64,000 nucleotides of DNA from Procambarus clarkii (Eukaryota; Arthropoda; Malacostraca; Decapoda; Cambaridae): assembly GCF_040958095.1 (NCBI RefSeq), contig NC_091219.1, positions 27,751,410 through 27,815,409 of the forward strand, written 5' to 3'. Position numbers and translations under genes: made by a program. The notes beneath the pieces are model-generated. The model saw only the letters and a program-made list of their open reading frames with translations. It was not told the origin of the DNA and searched no databases. Positions within the stretch are counted from its first letter, which is position 1, and each line of letters starts with the position of its first letter. Shown in pieces: positions 45,665 to 58,048 of the stretch.

Positions 45665-46350
45665 TTAATTACCTAAGTGTCCAGGATGGAGCAAATGTTG
45701 TCGCTTTCCTTCTTTTCGTATATGCTTACCTATCGGTTACTATGGGGTAGTGAGATCTAGCTCTTTATACCCCGCCTCATAGCCACTTCTAACTGACACA
45801 CTGGTTATCTCTCCGAACATTAACATCTTTATTATATTTTTTCTTAAAGTTGTGGATGAAATTGGCTTCAACAACTTCTTCCTTCAGTGTATTCTGCTTG
45901 CCGACCACCCATACAGGAAACAATAACTTCAATGCATCTCTTCACCTCAATTGCACGTCCAGTTTCCCTGATGTTTCCTTGTCCTACCTCTGTTTTATTT
46001 GAAATAAGCTTTCTTTGTCCACTTTGTCTATTTCCCTCAAAATCCTTTATGTAGTTATCATATCCCCTTTTCTTCTCTCTAAGATTGTGAGGGCGAGTTC
46101 TCTCAACCTATCCTCATAACTGAGGCCTCTCAATTCTGACTAGTTGTAAACCTCTGAACTTTTCTCAAGTTTCTTTTTATGCTTCATAAAGAGGTTTTAT
46201 GCTCGTGCAGCATACTCGAGTAATGGTCTGAAAGAGGCATTGTGTATGGACTGGAAAGCCTCCTTGTTTGGATTCTTTAATGGTTTGTTTATGTTTACTA
46301 ACATCCTATATACTGTTGATGTTATCTGTCTACATGTGTGGGTTGGATAT
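45665..46350 (-). mobile_element. LINE RT fragment, minus strand
   Basis: In reverse complement the order is a FRPLLEYAARA-like block, LEKFRGLQLVRIE, then a GYDNYIKDFEG-type segment, as in Jockey/CR1 RT C-termini. Several stops are present. Confidence 0.6.
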
Positions 46351-47150
46351 TAATTTTCAGCCATGTTATGGTTACTTTTTCTCTAAATAAGTTGATACTA
46401 GTTGAGAGACTAAATAAGTCTCTCTAGTTGATATGTTTCCAATTGAAAATCTCCCAAGATAAATAATTTAGTGCTGTCCCAGTTTGCCTTAGGAGTGCCC
46501 CTTTTAGGATGGATATTAGCCCATCCTGTTTCTTATTGAGATCTTCCCTCTGTTTATTGTTTTCCCGGAGTACTATATGTTAATATGATAACTGTGCTAA
46601 GTTAAGGGAGGGACCACTCTTTAAGTTTTTGATTTTGAACAATAGTTTGTCTTTCACAACTTGTACATTATGTGGGTTTTGTGGTGTTCTCAGTTACCCT
46701 GATGTGGTCCTTCATCAAAATAGCTGCACTACCATCTGTATTTTTTCCCATCTTCTCTTCATACAGTGTAGCTCTGCAAATGCCATCTCATTTAAAATCT
46801 TTTCTTCCAGTTTGTTACAGTTAAAGCAATAATGGCTGGGTTAATGTTACGTGTCACATCCTTTAATTTTGAATTTTGGATCTTATTCCATCAATAGCTG
46901 TATAAAATTCAACACATTTGTATTATGTTTTATCACTTTCAGACTCAGAAATAATTATTCCTACTTGAATTTGACCATATTATATACCACTTCACTGGTT
47001 TCCTCAGTTCTATTAATTTGTTAAAAATACTGTATACAGTATATATATATATTAATAATAATAGTTTCTCACATCCTCATTCCTGTTATGATTTAGCACT
47101 TTAACTCAAGATTTTTTCAGTGTCTTGTAATCATCTTTGGAAAGGTCCTT
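46351..47150. other. Unassigned stretch
   Basis: AT-rich, with a short (TA)n at 47041. It may continue the LINE fragment on its left, but no block is recognisable. Confidence 0.35.
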
Positions 47151-47154
47151 TCCG

Positions 47155-48110
47155 AGTGTTTAACATTTTGTAGTTCTTATGTTGCTTTTTTTGAAACACT
47201 TCGTCTACATTGACGCTTCCGCTTACGGATGCCCCTATTTACAAACTTTTCGGGTTATGAGCCCAATTTCTTCAGAAAATTCAAATCGGGTTACGAACTT
47301 TGCCTCGGGAAATGAGTTTGTTGATACACGTATGGCCATCCTAGCGCGTGGTGGCACAGTGATTGCGCCTCAGTTTACCAGTGCCTCCTACCTAGTGACA
47401 ATTGTGCCTGAATTCTTTGTAAAAAGTTTTTTTTCAGATTTTTGGCTATTTGAACATAAAATTTGTTATTATATATCTCACCATGGGTCCCAAGAAAGCC
47501 AGTGGTAAGGTTCAAGCCAAGAAAACACATGTGAGAATGACCACAAGGAGCAGCAACAAGAGGCAGCTGAGGAAATGTCTTCAGAGGAGGAGGAGGCAGT
47601 AGAGAATGTCCCTTCCTCAACAATTGGGAAGTGGTGTAGGTTGTGGGAAGAAATGCAAACTTTTGTTGAAACGACTTGCCCAGAGCAAGCTGTGGTAGGC
47701 CGTTGCATTAACCTTTTAAATGACAATGTGATGCCTCACTACAGACAATTGTTACAGCGAAGGGAAAACAATCCTCTATGGATCGTTTTATAGTGAGAAA
47801 ATCAAGCAGTGAGGTACAAGCAGGTCCTAGTGGTATGCCGGCAAAATGTAGGAGAGACTACCCCAGAAAAGTCATCACTGCTTGATGTTATAATGGAAGG
47901 GGATTCCCCTTCCAAACACCTCTCCTTATCCCCCCCCCCCCCTCCTCACCATCTTCCATACGCCAACAAGAGTCATCAGTAAAGGTAAATAATAACTTTT
48001 ACATGATTTAGTAGTGAAGATTTGGGTGAATTAGGTATAAAATTTACTTTAAAGTTAATTTTTTTGGGTCAGAAATGGATTAATCCAGTTTAATTAATCC
48101 TCAACATCCA
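47155..48110 (+). mobile_element. Tigger/pogo-like DNA transposon, internally deleted, copy 2
   Basis: Contains MGPKKASGKVQAKKTHV at the start and, after a deletion, a transposase C-terminus: EEMQTFVETTCPEQAVVGRC, then INLLNDNVMPHYRQLLQRR, the acidic tail region typical of Tigger proteins. It shares its start and its end with 40166-40890 but keeps more C-terminal sequence. Confidence 0.7.
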
Positions 48111-48276
48111 GTACAGTACCTTGTAATGTTGGCATTCATTTATTTTCTCTCTCCTTTTCTCTATTCTTGATATCTTCTTTCTGGCTAAAAAAAATTATTA
48201 TGGGATTGGATTGCTTCCTTTCACTGTACCCTGTACTAATTTGAGACTTCTCATAATTTCCATCCTTACCTTATCC

Positions 48277-48440
48277 CCTACCTTGAGGTTACCTTGAGGT
48301 GCTTCCGGGGCTTAGCGTCCCCGCGGCCCGGTCATCGACCAGGCCTCCTGGTTGCTGGATTGATCAACCAGGCTGTTGGACACAGCTGCTTGCAGCCTGA
48401 CGTATGAGTTACAGCCTGGTTGATCAGGCTTCAATTTCCC
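48277..48440 (-). mobile_element. CR1-like LINE 3' tail, minus strand
   Basis: ccttgaggtgcttccggggc, then ggtcatcgaccaggcctcct and tggttgatcaggct are the reverse complement of the tail following the LINE ORF at 34540-34680. Confidence 0.75.
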
Positions 48441-48735
48441 CGATGTTATCATTCATATTGATTTCTGTAGCCTGTTGCTGCATAGAAATAGATCACACAT
48501 TCTTATTCAATTTTGTAATTAAATCATATTTACAAAGAACATAAGAATAAAGGAAATTGCAGAAGGCCTATTTACCTATATGAGGCAGCTTTTATTGATA
48601 TTCATCTTAACCCATTCATATGTCTAACCTATGCTTGAGACAATTCAGTAATCCTACGTCTATTATGTTTGTTGCACCATGTGGTCAACAGACCTTCACT
48701 CCATGTAAGGGTAACTTTCCTGGAAAACCTCACTC
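48441..48735. other. Unassigned stretch
   Basis: Possibly LINE-derived; no clear block. Confidence 0.3.
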
Positions 48736-48739
48736 ATAG

Positions 48740-49385
48740 TCAAATTATTTCTGTGGGGAGACCCTTCGGCTCCCTGGAACCATCGGGCTAATATGCGATA
48801 CATTAGACCAGGGCATTTCAATGGAATGTAGCCTACCAGGGACCACGAGCCAGAACATGGTCCCCTCAGAGAGGCACAGGGAGCAATGGCCCTTGGAAAA
48901 CCCCCCTTGTGGTTTTCCTTACCTGCCATCGACCAGGGTTAGGGACCCAGAAAGGTAGGCATAACAAAACAGACCCCACATGGTAAGAACATTGCAACCG
49001 AAAACCAAACAGAGAGGCAGAACTCCCTCAAATCCCAAGGAAACAAGCAAACATCTCTCCTTGCCGCCGCGCCGATTGTCCGTGCGGTGGTTGCAATTTT
49101 CTTCCCATGTGGGGTCTGTTTTGTTATGCTTGTCTTTCTGGGTGCCTAACCCTGGTCGATGGCAGATAAAGAAAAACCCAAACTACAGGAAAAAGGGGGG
49201 TTCCAGGGGACATTGCTCACTATACTTCTCTGAGGGGGGCCAGGTTCTGGTTCGTGATCCCTGGTTGGCTGAACTCTATTGACTATTTCCTTGGTCTAAT
49301 GTATTGCATATTAGCCCCATAGCTCCAGGGAGCATCTGGGGCTCACCCAGAAAATGGTGTTTCATTACTATTCAATGCTGGGTTT
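48740..49385. mobile_element. DIRS-related element with inverted ends
   Basis: The left end ggagacccttcggctccctg and right end ccagggagcatctggggctc are inverted relatives. The interior contains cataacaaaacagaccccac (48960) and its complement (49107), forming a further internal inverted repeat. Confidence 0.5.
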
Positions 49386-49574
49386 TTTTATGGAAAAAAT
49401 AGAATTAAGTGTTAAAGATCTTGAAAAGTAAGTTTATATATTTTTTACATATATTTTTAAAATAAAACATATATCTAAATAATATTATTTAATGCTACCA
49501 ACATTTCCAGCCCCAAATACAGTTCATAATGAGGTGCAGAGTTCAAGGAGATATCGTGGGTGCCACCTGGTGAC

Positions 49575-49855
49575 AATAAGATGTACTCACCTAGTTGTGC
49601 TTGTGGGGGTTGAGCTTTGGCCCTTTGGTCCCACCTCTCAATTGTCAATCAACTGGTGTATAGTTTCTGGAGTCTATTGGGCTCTTATCAAATCTACATT
49701 TGAAACTTTGTATGGAGTCTGCCTCCACATCATCACTGCCTAATGCATTACATTTGTTAACTACCTCAACACTAAAAAAATTCTTTCTGATGTCTTTCTG
49801 TGGCTCATTTGGGTACTAAGTTTCCATCTGTGTTCCCTGTGTATCACTGTTAGGG
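49575..49855 (-). mobile_element. LINE fragment, minus strand
   Basis: tactcacctagttgtgcttg and catttgaaactttgtatgga are part of a dispersed LINE-like repeat seen also at 23372-23490 (plus) and 62655-62780. Confidence 0.6.
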
Positions 49856-51549
49856 TGGTTTCTTCTTCAGCAGCACTTGTTTGCTTCATTTACTGGGATA
49901 CCACTTTTTTATTTAAACAGTGGCTTGATTTGTTGCACCTGTGCTTCCTGATGGGCTTTGCCTTAGTTTTGGGTTGATCTCTGATCTTCAGGCTCCTCTT
50001 GGTTCATAATCATATCAGATTCCAGTCCTAGTTCTTGGTTGGCAATGGATGAGTCTCGGAGGCTTTGTTACCAATGTATAAGCGACAGGGGCCCACCAGA
50101 AAAGTGGGGTTTATCACATTCAATTGTTGAAAAAAGTGTTTAACTTATTAAGTGAGTAATAGTCATGTGTTATAATCATAGTCTACACTTCTACTACTCG
50201 TTTGAGATGTACCATTTGGCTCGTGGCACACATTTAAAGTACAAGGAAAGGTTACAGAAGCTCAAATACAGTTTAATATTTATTACATAAAATAGATTAT
50301 GAACAATTACATAAGTATTGTACAATATTTTCCATTTCACAAATTATAGTACAGTACTGCTAAAGGATTTCTTTAACCATTCCTGACGACACTAGCCGTG
50401 TTACTCATGAACCACATTCCCAATCCACGATGGACCATACTGGTCTACACCCTGGACTCTAAATGGTTCATACCTAGGATTGTAACTAGTCTACTCAGTA
50501 ACCACTAACTGGTCTATACCTTGAACCCTAACAGGTCCATATAGTAACTTAGTACAGTACTAACAAAAACCTAACCAAAAACTCTTTTAAGTCTTCTCCC
50601 TAGGTTAGCTTATTACTCCTTGTACTCACTCACATCTATAAGAGTTTGACTAGCACAGTCGATGGAGCTGGTCTTTCCCCCCACCTCTTGGGACCTTGTT
50701 TCCCTGATCCTCCAACTGAAGTTGAAGCTCTTTTACGCTGTATAGGGTGACCATAAACATTTGAAGTTGAGGGCACCCTTCACTCAATTTCCCCATGCCT
50801 CATCACACACCATTGCTCTGTATATTATAATAAGGCTAATAATAATTTTTTAACAAATGCACCTAGGCAAACACACTGCACCATTATGGCTAAGGTAACA
50901 AACAGGGAAAATTAATATGATCTTATTTATATAATGGGTTCTTTCTAGTTCTTAAATTTACTTTACAAATATGATTTCTGGAGTTTACATTTAACTTTCC
51001 TGAATACCTATTAACATTAGAGTGATAATTTCATACAACATAAATTTCTCCAAAGGAGGGATTTAAATATTAGTGCCACTCAACCTGGGACTTGCATTAA
51101 TAGTTAATTATAATCTCTCTCCAAATACAAATTCAAGAGGTTGACACAACACAAGGCCCTTGCTAGTACAACAGATCTCACAATACATGAAAGAGCACTG
51201 CCATGTGCTCAGAAACACCCACACTGGGGAAGGCAAACACAAGGCACTCCAACAGCTTACCACAAGGGGGAACATACTCAACCGAGTCGCACAACTTATA
51301 TAAATCCTGCTCCTAACTAATAAAGATTTAAGCACTACTCTAACACACAAAATATTCAATATGTTTATCATAAATATAGGAAACCACCTATTATATAGAA
51401 CAGTATAGACAGTATATCTAGAAATTTATAAATTTGTCAGTGAATAAAATGAAAACAGTACTGTACTGGAACATGCACAGTGATAAGCAATGTTCAATTT
51501 TGTCACTATACCAAAGTTGTGTTAATTGTTGTCATGTGTGCAGTGACTA
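49856..51549. other. Spacer before exon C
   Basis: 49890-50130 resembles the DIRS-related repeat (ending gggcccaccagaaaagtgggg). 50200-51549 is AT-rich with no recognised element or gene; short minus-strand ORFs there look random. Confidence 0.4.
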
Positions 51550-51640
51550 TCCACCAAGTGCCACCCCATCCTCTGTCTGATGGCCGCCTCTCATTGCAGA
51601 ACAGACGCTGGCGGCTGGCGAGGCTGGGGCGGGGATAGGA
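51550..51640 (+). promoter_or_regulatory. Conserved acceptor block of exon C (shared with exon B)
   Basis: Counterpart of 42895-42985, with only a few differences across about 87 bp spanning the 3' splice site. Confidence 0.6.
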
Positions 51641-52834
51641 ACGAACAACATGGCTCATGTGAAAGGCTCTGTTGATCCCAAGACCCCTAAAATCTTGCTT
51701 AAGCAACAATCCATTAAAAGAAGGGTTACAAATTTGAAGGTCATAGAACTTGAAAGTGAGCAACTGAAAAACTCAAAGAATGTAAAAGTAGTATTTAAAG
51801 AAAACCAAGATAGTACCCACGCTGCTGAGTGGGAGCAAACATGTCAGGAATGCAAAGAGCATTTTAATACCAAGTATGAAGCAGATATACACCAACAGCA
51901 AGTTCACCTTGGTGTGGCTACATGGAAGAAAGAGTACCACTGTGATACATGCAGTGAAATCTTTACTCAAAAAATAAGTCTAAACGTACACCGTATGTTC
52001 AAACATGGAGCCCCACGTCGGTATCAGTGTGATAAATGTGATTATGAAGGTCCCAGACTGTACCACCTCAAAAGACACATGATGGTACACACGGATGAGC
52101 GTCAATATGTGTGTTCTGTATGTCATAAAGGTCTCAAAACTAATCAGGCCTACAGGAACCATATGGTTCTTCACACTAATGATGGCCGATTTGCCTGTAA
52201 TATATGTAACAAATCTTTTAATCAGAAAAGTTTATTTGAAGATCACCAACGCAGCCACCTGCAAGAACGAAATTATTCTTGTAGTTACTGCGATGCTACC
52301 TTTAAGACCCACAAACATGTAGCCTGCCATATACGTGCAGTACATCTCAAAGACAAAAGATTTATATGTGATCTTTGTGGTGCTAAACACATGACTGGTG
52401 CAAACCTTAAAACACACATGAAAATTCATAAAGGTATTGCAACACTACCCTATGCTTTTCATTGCAATGGCTGTGATGCAAAGTTTAGAGGATTTGATGG
52501 TCTCTCAGTTCATATGAGGGTAATTCATGCCATGAATATCTCAAAAGAAAAGGTTCATGAAGTCAGCGGTAAAAATTTATTGACGCCCCATCCCACACGA
52601 CGGCCCTTAAGACTGGAATATGTACTCATTTCCAGAGATGAAGAATCAGATGAACCACGGATGCCTGAACTTAGTGCTGAAGAAAATGACGACACTGTTT
52701 GTGTGAAAGACAAGAGCTTAATAGTCTGCGAGGTCAAAACTGAAGACCCTGTTTCTCTCAAGAATAAGAGCTCCCCTGTCTGTGAGACCAAAACTGCAGA
52801 TATGGATTGTGAAGTACAGTTTAACAAAGAGTAA
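51600..52834 (+). CDS. Terminal exon C: C2H2 zinc-finger array (8 fingers)
   Basis: Phase-1 acceptor at 51599/51600. Encodes 411 residues, starting EQTLAAGEAGAGIG as in exon B. Eight fingers run from QTCQECKEHF to FHCNGCDAKF, with linkers HLGVATWKKEY, HGAPRRY, HTDERQY, HTNDGRF and HLKDKRF. The TPHPTRRPLRLEY motif follows, as in exon B. Unlike the other arrays, no isolated C-terminal finger is present. The tail has two imperfect copies of a unit (KDKSLIVCEVKTED and KNKSSPVCETKTAD) and ends VQFNKE. Exon B is its closest relative. Confidence 0.86.
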
Positions 52835-52860
52835 TAATTATCCAATTATAGGAAACATTT

Positions 52861-52866
52861 ATTAAA
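52861..52866 (+). terminator. Possible ATTAAA polyadenylation signal for exon C
   Basis: The first common polyadenylation variant after the stop, 27 nt downstream. This is close to the stop but acceptable. Confidence 0.3.
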
Positions 52867-53555
52867 CAGTACTGAAGAACAGTATGGAAAATTAACTTGT
52901 AATGTATGATACTCTTAAGATTAATTGGTAATGTGAATCTACTAATATAGTGAAATGTACAGTATAACCAGGAAAGATCCAGTATTATTGTAAATCATGA
53001 TTACTTTTTGACTACTATGAAATTGAATCACAGTCCCATACACAAAACATTTAATGGACCATGGCAAAGATATGAAAAGGGGGCATTTCCTTTCTACCAA
53101 CTAACAAAGTACGTGTTCATTTTAGTATACAGTACTGTTAATGGTTATCGGGAACATTATTAGTATTATTGCCAGTAAAAAAAAATTCAATCAAAATATG
53201 TTGCATTCATTACTCTCTTGTAAACATCATTATAGAAAACAGTAAAAACTCCATTTGGGTTTTGTTATTAAGTATACCTAATATGCATTGTACAATTATA
53301 ACAAGTTATTTATATGGGGTGTATTTTACCTGTAATTATTTGTGAGTATCTACAGGGCATGAGCTTATGCCCTATGGACCCCCCCACCGTTATTTTTTGT
53401 ACCTGGTGTGATTAAATTACTTGGTCTAATTCTTTGTAGTTTATAATAATAATAATAATAAAATATCTAATTTATGCAAGAATACATACACATGATATAT
53501 GAACAGCGAAAAAATCATAGGTAATGAAAGTACAATATATAAAGCAGTGTGTTTC
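52867..53555. other. Spacer after exon C
   Basis: AT-rich. (AATA)n-type runs at 53445-53462 include another AATAAA. No gene is seen. Confidence 0.4.
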
Positions 53556-53559
53556 AGGC

Positions 53560-54400
53560 AGAGCATTTCTTATTTTCAAGCAACATTTTTTATTTTAAAG
53601 CTGCTGATTGAGGTGGCTTCCACCAGCACTTCCGATGCATTTTAATTGTTCATTATCCTCACTTTATGTCAATGTTTTCTCGTTTCTCTTTGGCTCATTT
53701 GCATTTCAGTTCTTCCTCCAATAATGTAGTACAGTACATACTTGTAGCAACTATTTGGTTAAACATTCATAAATGGACTGTTGGACCCAAGTTAGTTAAT
53801 GTTTTGTATTATCAAATGGCATACTAAAAATGAAAAAGTAAAGAACCTAACAACCTAACTAGTCCAAACATCCTAGGCTAAATAAATGTCTGAGGCCTAA
53901 TATAGTATATATATATGTGTGCTATACTGCACTAAGCCTAGGAATGTTTAAGGCTGGTTTTCTTCTGTGCCCTCTGCAAAACTAATAGTACTGTAGTACG
54001 TAGCGTGCACATTGTGTTGGCTGCAACAGTCTATTTTTGTAAGTTTGAGAAAGTTGTTGGTCTAAGTACTACAGTATCATGTTAGGGGGATGTGTTGCAG
54101 TATTCCAACCATGCCCTATTTACCCCTTATTTTAAAAGGTTGTGCTGGTCCATATCTATTCCCCTCAATATTTTGTGAATAATTATCACTTTCTATCTAG
54201 TCCTTCACCTCTTTACAGCTTAGACTTATTCTTGGGGCTCTAGTCTTGTTGCAAATCTCTGCACTTTTCTAAATGCATATTTCATGTTGGTGCTGCATTT
54301 ATTAAACTGCTCTGATATAGCCTGTGCAAATTGTCTGAGAAATTAGTTTTGGGTGTTTGCAATTTCCCATATGCTGCTAGCATTTTCCTATTTACAAATG
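53560..54400 (-). mobile_element. Probable LINE fragment, minus strand
   Basis: Words such as gaggtggcttccaccagcac and gcaaatctctgcacttttct match the layout of the LINE fragments at 45665 and 49575 (complement of RT C-terminal coding sequence). It is heavily decayed. Confidence 0.45.
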
Positions 54401-56315
54401 CTTCTAATATTAGTGCTTGTATTATGTCAACTTAGCAAGTCTTTATCTTGTTCTGATATCTGTAGTTGCTTGCCTGTTATGGTGTGACTTACTTCCAATC
54501 TCCTCCTTCCTATCTCCTTTCTTCCTGTCCCATCTTTATTACCTTACATATACTGGGGGTTAAAACCCAGCAGCAATTGTCCGTCCACTCCTGCAGTTTG
54601 TCAAGTTGTTCCAGAAACACACTTCAATCTTTCCGAGTTTGTACTCATTAGTTTTTCATGTTCCATAAACGTGGATATTTACTAACTTAATAGGAAAAGG
54701 TAGATGTACTGACAGATTTCTCCAGTGAAATGATTATTGTTAAGTCCAGTACTGTAATGACCTGTCTGATATAGAAATGAAGATCCTCTCTTTTAACTGC
54801 AATAGAATGGCTACTAAAAGTATGGCAGAGATGAAAGCAAAATTACAACATTGGAGAAAAAAGATGTCTCAAAAAAGATCCAAATAAATTTAACAAAAAT
54901 AAATGTTTTTATCTTATTATTTATTATATTTATTACTGTATACAGATTTTTATATACATTTTGGTTTCAAAATGTAATTTGCAACTGAGATAGTATAAAA
55001 AAAAAGTTCAAAGACTGAAAGCAATGAGAAATTTTTAAGCTATCAGGGCTGTAACACAGGTCAGGCAAGTAGTCTGTAGTCAGCAGAATGGGAGACTAGA
55101 TTCAGTGACAGATTTTGCCAAAGTTTTTCATTAAATATTTCTATGACTCAATCTGTGGATTAGATTTAGCTGTGGCTTATAAACATGTAAATATGGGTAA
55201 GGTGTCTTCAGTTTGTAAAGTGACGTAACCAAAGTACTGTACACATTATGTAAATGTATACAGTACTGTACTTGGAAATTACTATTATGACAGGGTTGTT
55301 CATGTTGATCACTCGTCTACTAAATGTTACTTTTTTGTTTCGCTATCTAAATGATGTAAATAAAACCAAACACAATTGTTTCAATTGTAAACTTTTTTTA
55401 ACACAAACACAATGTTAACACCAAGATGGTTCTCGAAGAAATACCCTGCATAATAATAAAAAAAAATAGGAGAAAAGGAAAGCATTTCAAGTTAATGGAG
55501 CAGAGTGGTTACTATTCCAGTCGTCCCAAACATATATGATGAATCCTGGTCAACATACTTTAGCCACGTTATTGTGTCTAATTGCCTGCATATGATGAAT
55601 CCTATTTAGTGATAAGCATTTTTGGCAGTTGGTCCAGGTGGCTGGTTTAGTTTGTTCTTTGTGTTTTGTTAACATTATAGGTTTGTTTTGTTAGTTTTCC
55701 TGTTTCTGGGAAGAAGGGGGGGGGTCACCTTCTTGCCCCTGTAGGCTCCTGCTGGGTTTTACTTTTGTTGGTGGGGAGGGCTTTGGTGGGCATGTACCAC
55801 ATAGCATCCTTCATGATGGAGGCTTTGGCCCCTCTTTTTCGTCATCACTGAGGTAATATATCATGCACAATTTACATGTGATAATGTCAAAAAAGAAAGA
55901 ACAAATTACACATATCAAACACCTATATGTTGTTGCACGTTCAGGTAGGATGTGACTACCTTGTGTGCCTTACCACATTAATCCAGGTGAGGGGGGGGTT
56001 CCTTCTTGCTCTTGGGTGCTTTCTGGCAGATCCCCCGCTGTCTTCCTCGGTTTAGGGTTTGTAATACAAGTAGTATTTTAAAAAAAATTGGGTAATCTTA
56101 CCTACTCAACCAGCAAAACAATTGTGTCCAAAAATTTTGTGTGTTTTAAACACTTTTTTTTGAGCATATTCTCAAACTGCCTAATAAAATATTAAATAGT
56201 TTTAGGAGGCGATATATGGTAATCCTACCCAGCCCCTTGGATTAGTAGGTCCAGTGCAGGACAAAATACTCGGTGTCTACATTTCAAGTAGCAATAGCTT
56301 TAAACTCTGTAGCAG
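54401..56315. other. Long unassigned stretch
   Basis: AT-rich. A scrap of the hairpin-repeat family lies at about 55545-55590 (ggtcaacatactttagccac). G-rich runs at 55720 and 55990 look like DIRS-related interior. No gene is seen. Confidence 0.35.
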
Positions 56316-56317
56316 GT

Positions 56318-56900
56318 AATTACCTAATCATAGTTAAGAAATGAGAGCTAACTAAGTTCATAGTGTCTCGTCTTCCCAGAACTCTGTCATACGGTGCTTT
56401 GACTCTGCTGACTGTTATGGCCACCACCTTCTCACTTAATAACTATAGTTTTCCATCTTCATCAGTTAGCAATTTCCTGGCATTCCTAAGCACTTACGAC
56501 CTTTGTTTCACTGTTGAATGTTACCCTTAGAGGGCAATTCATATCTTTGTCATATGTATGTAATTACATTAGTGTAATTACCTAAGTGTAGATACAGGAT
56601 GAGAGCTACGCTCATGGTGCCTTGGTCTTCCCAGCACTTTTTGTCATGTAACGCTTTGAAACTACAGTACTGACGGTTTTGGCCTCCACACCATCTCATA
56701 TAACTTGCTCCAACCGTCTACCACTCTGTTTGCAAAAGAAAACTTTCTAATACTTTTTTGGCACCTTTGTTTCATTGACTTGACTTTATGACCTCTTGTT
56801 CTTGAGGTTGCCGGTTTCAGGAATTCCTCTTTGTCAATTTATTCGATTCTTGTTATTATTTTGTAAGTGGGGATCATATTGCCTCTTTTTCTTCTATCTT
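56318..56900 (-). mobile_element. Two LINE C-terminal fragments in tandem, minus strand
   Basis: 56318-56540 and 56565-56900 both start aattacctaa and carry the complement of the same RT C-terminus (FANRVVDGWSKL and EDRRKRGNM in reverse reading). It is a duplicated or twice-inserted 3' end. Confidence 0.65.
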
Positions 56901-56901
56901 C

Positions 56902-56932
<31 letters not shown>

Positions 56933-56945
56933 ATGTGCATGTGCA
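56901..56945. repeat. (GT)n microsatellite
   Basis: tgtgtgtgtgtgtgtgtgtg followed by tgcatg-type units. Confidence 0.9.
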
Positions 56946-57078
56946 TGCATGGGTGCGTGCTATATCTCCAGAAAACACCATTTGTCCACCTCTGTTGCTG
57001 TCTTTTTGGGAAAGGATTTATTATGCATAAGCTTTGAACCTGTCTGTTCAAGCTTTTCCATAACACTGCATAACATGC

Positions 57079-57345
57079 AGTCTCCGTGGTGTAGTGGTAA
57101 GACACTCGCCTGGCGTTCCGCGAGCGCTATGTCATGGGTTCGTATCCTGGCCGGAGAGGATTTACTGGGCGCAATTCCTTAACTGTAGCCTCTGTTTAAC
57201 GCAACAATAAAATGTGTACTTGGATGAAAAAAACGATTCTTCGCGGCAGGGGATCGTATTCCAGGGACCTGCCCGAAACGCTACGCGTACTAGTGGCTGT
57301 ACAAGAATGTAACAACTCTTGTATATATCTCAAAAAAAAAAAAAC
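57079..57345 (+). mobile_element. SINE family I, full copy
   Basis: The tRNA-like head spans about 57079-57156, with tctccg pairing cggaga, A-box gtggtgtagtggtaagacac and B-box gggttcgtatcc. The body and the shared 3' tail (cgaaacgctacgcgtactag) end in a run of A (57333-57345). It is best called a SINE and not a tRNA gene because of the tail. Confidence 0.85.
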
Positions 57346-57410
57346 TGAAATATTTAATAATATAATTATCACAGACAATTTTCCTGAAGTCTACGTGGAT
57401 TTTCTCATAT

Positions 57411-57705
57411 TCCTCCTGTGCTACAATCACCACTTGGGCTGGACGGTAGAGCGACGGTCTCGCTTCATGCAGGTCGGCGTTCAATCCCCGATCGTCCAAG
57501 TGGTTGGGCACCATTCCTTCCCTCCCCGACCCATTCCAAATCCTTATCCTGACCCCTTTTCCAGTGCTATATAGTCGTAATGGCTTGGCGCTTTCCCGAC
57601 AATTCCCTTCCCTTCCCTTGCCTTGAGCACAGAGAGGTGCACATGTTTTTCTACATGTGCACCTCCTGTGCTTGACTCGCATATGGTGATTGTAGCACAG
57701 GAGGA
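57411..57705. mobile_element. SINE family II inside a palindromic element
   Basis: The SINE body spans 57433-57606 (ggctggacggtagagcgacg; gcaggtcggcgttcaatccc). It is flanked by exact 22-bp complementary arms at 57411-57432 and 57684-57705 (tcctcctgtgctacaatcac in the left arm), with an inner 13-bp hairpin at 57634-57665. Confidence 0.75.
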
Positions 57706-57924
57706 AATTGCAAATAGCAGTTGGAGTAATGAAGGGATTAATCAGGCACAATGTAGTGGTGTTGAGTGATGAGTACGACCAGGTAAGATAGTTGTGTAAA
57801 TTGTGCGCTTGTTCTGTTTATGGAAGTAACGAATTGTTATTGCTAAAGCATTCGTTGCCCCAGGGAGAAGACCGCAATTTATAAATGTGCTCATATATAC
57901 ATACATAGAGAGTGTTTTGAGAAG

Positions 57925-58048
57925 TGGTTTAGAGCAGTGTGTGTAGGCCTTGGTTGTTTAGATCAGTGTGTGTAGGCCTTGGCTGTTTTCAGCAGTGTAT
58001 GTAGGCTTGGTTATTTGGAGCAGTGTGTGTAGGCCTTGTTGTTTAGAG
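57925..58048. repeat. Degenerate tandem repeat, 4 units of about 30 bp
   Basis: Units like tttagagcagtgtgtgtagg plus ccttggttg are repeated imperfectly, 270 bp before exon D. Confidence 0.75.

Noticed and set aside
57079-57156. Functional tRNA gene
   Set aside because: The tRNA-like head is followed by a shared SINE body and poly-A; other copies show the same structure.
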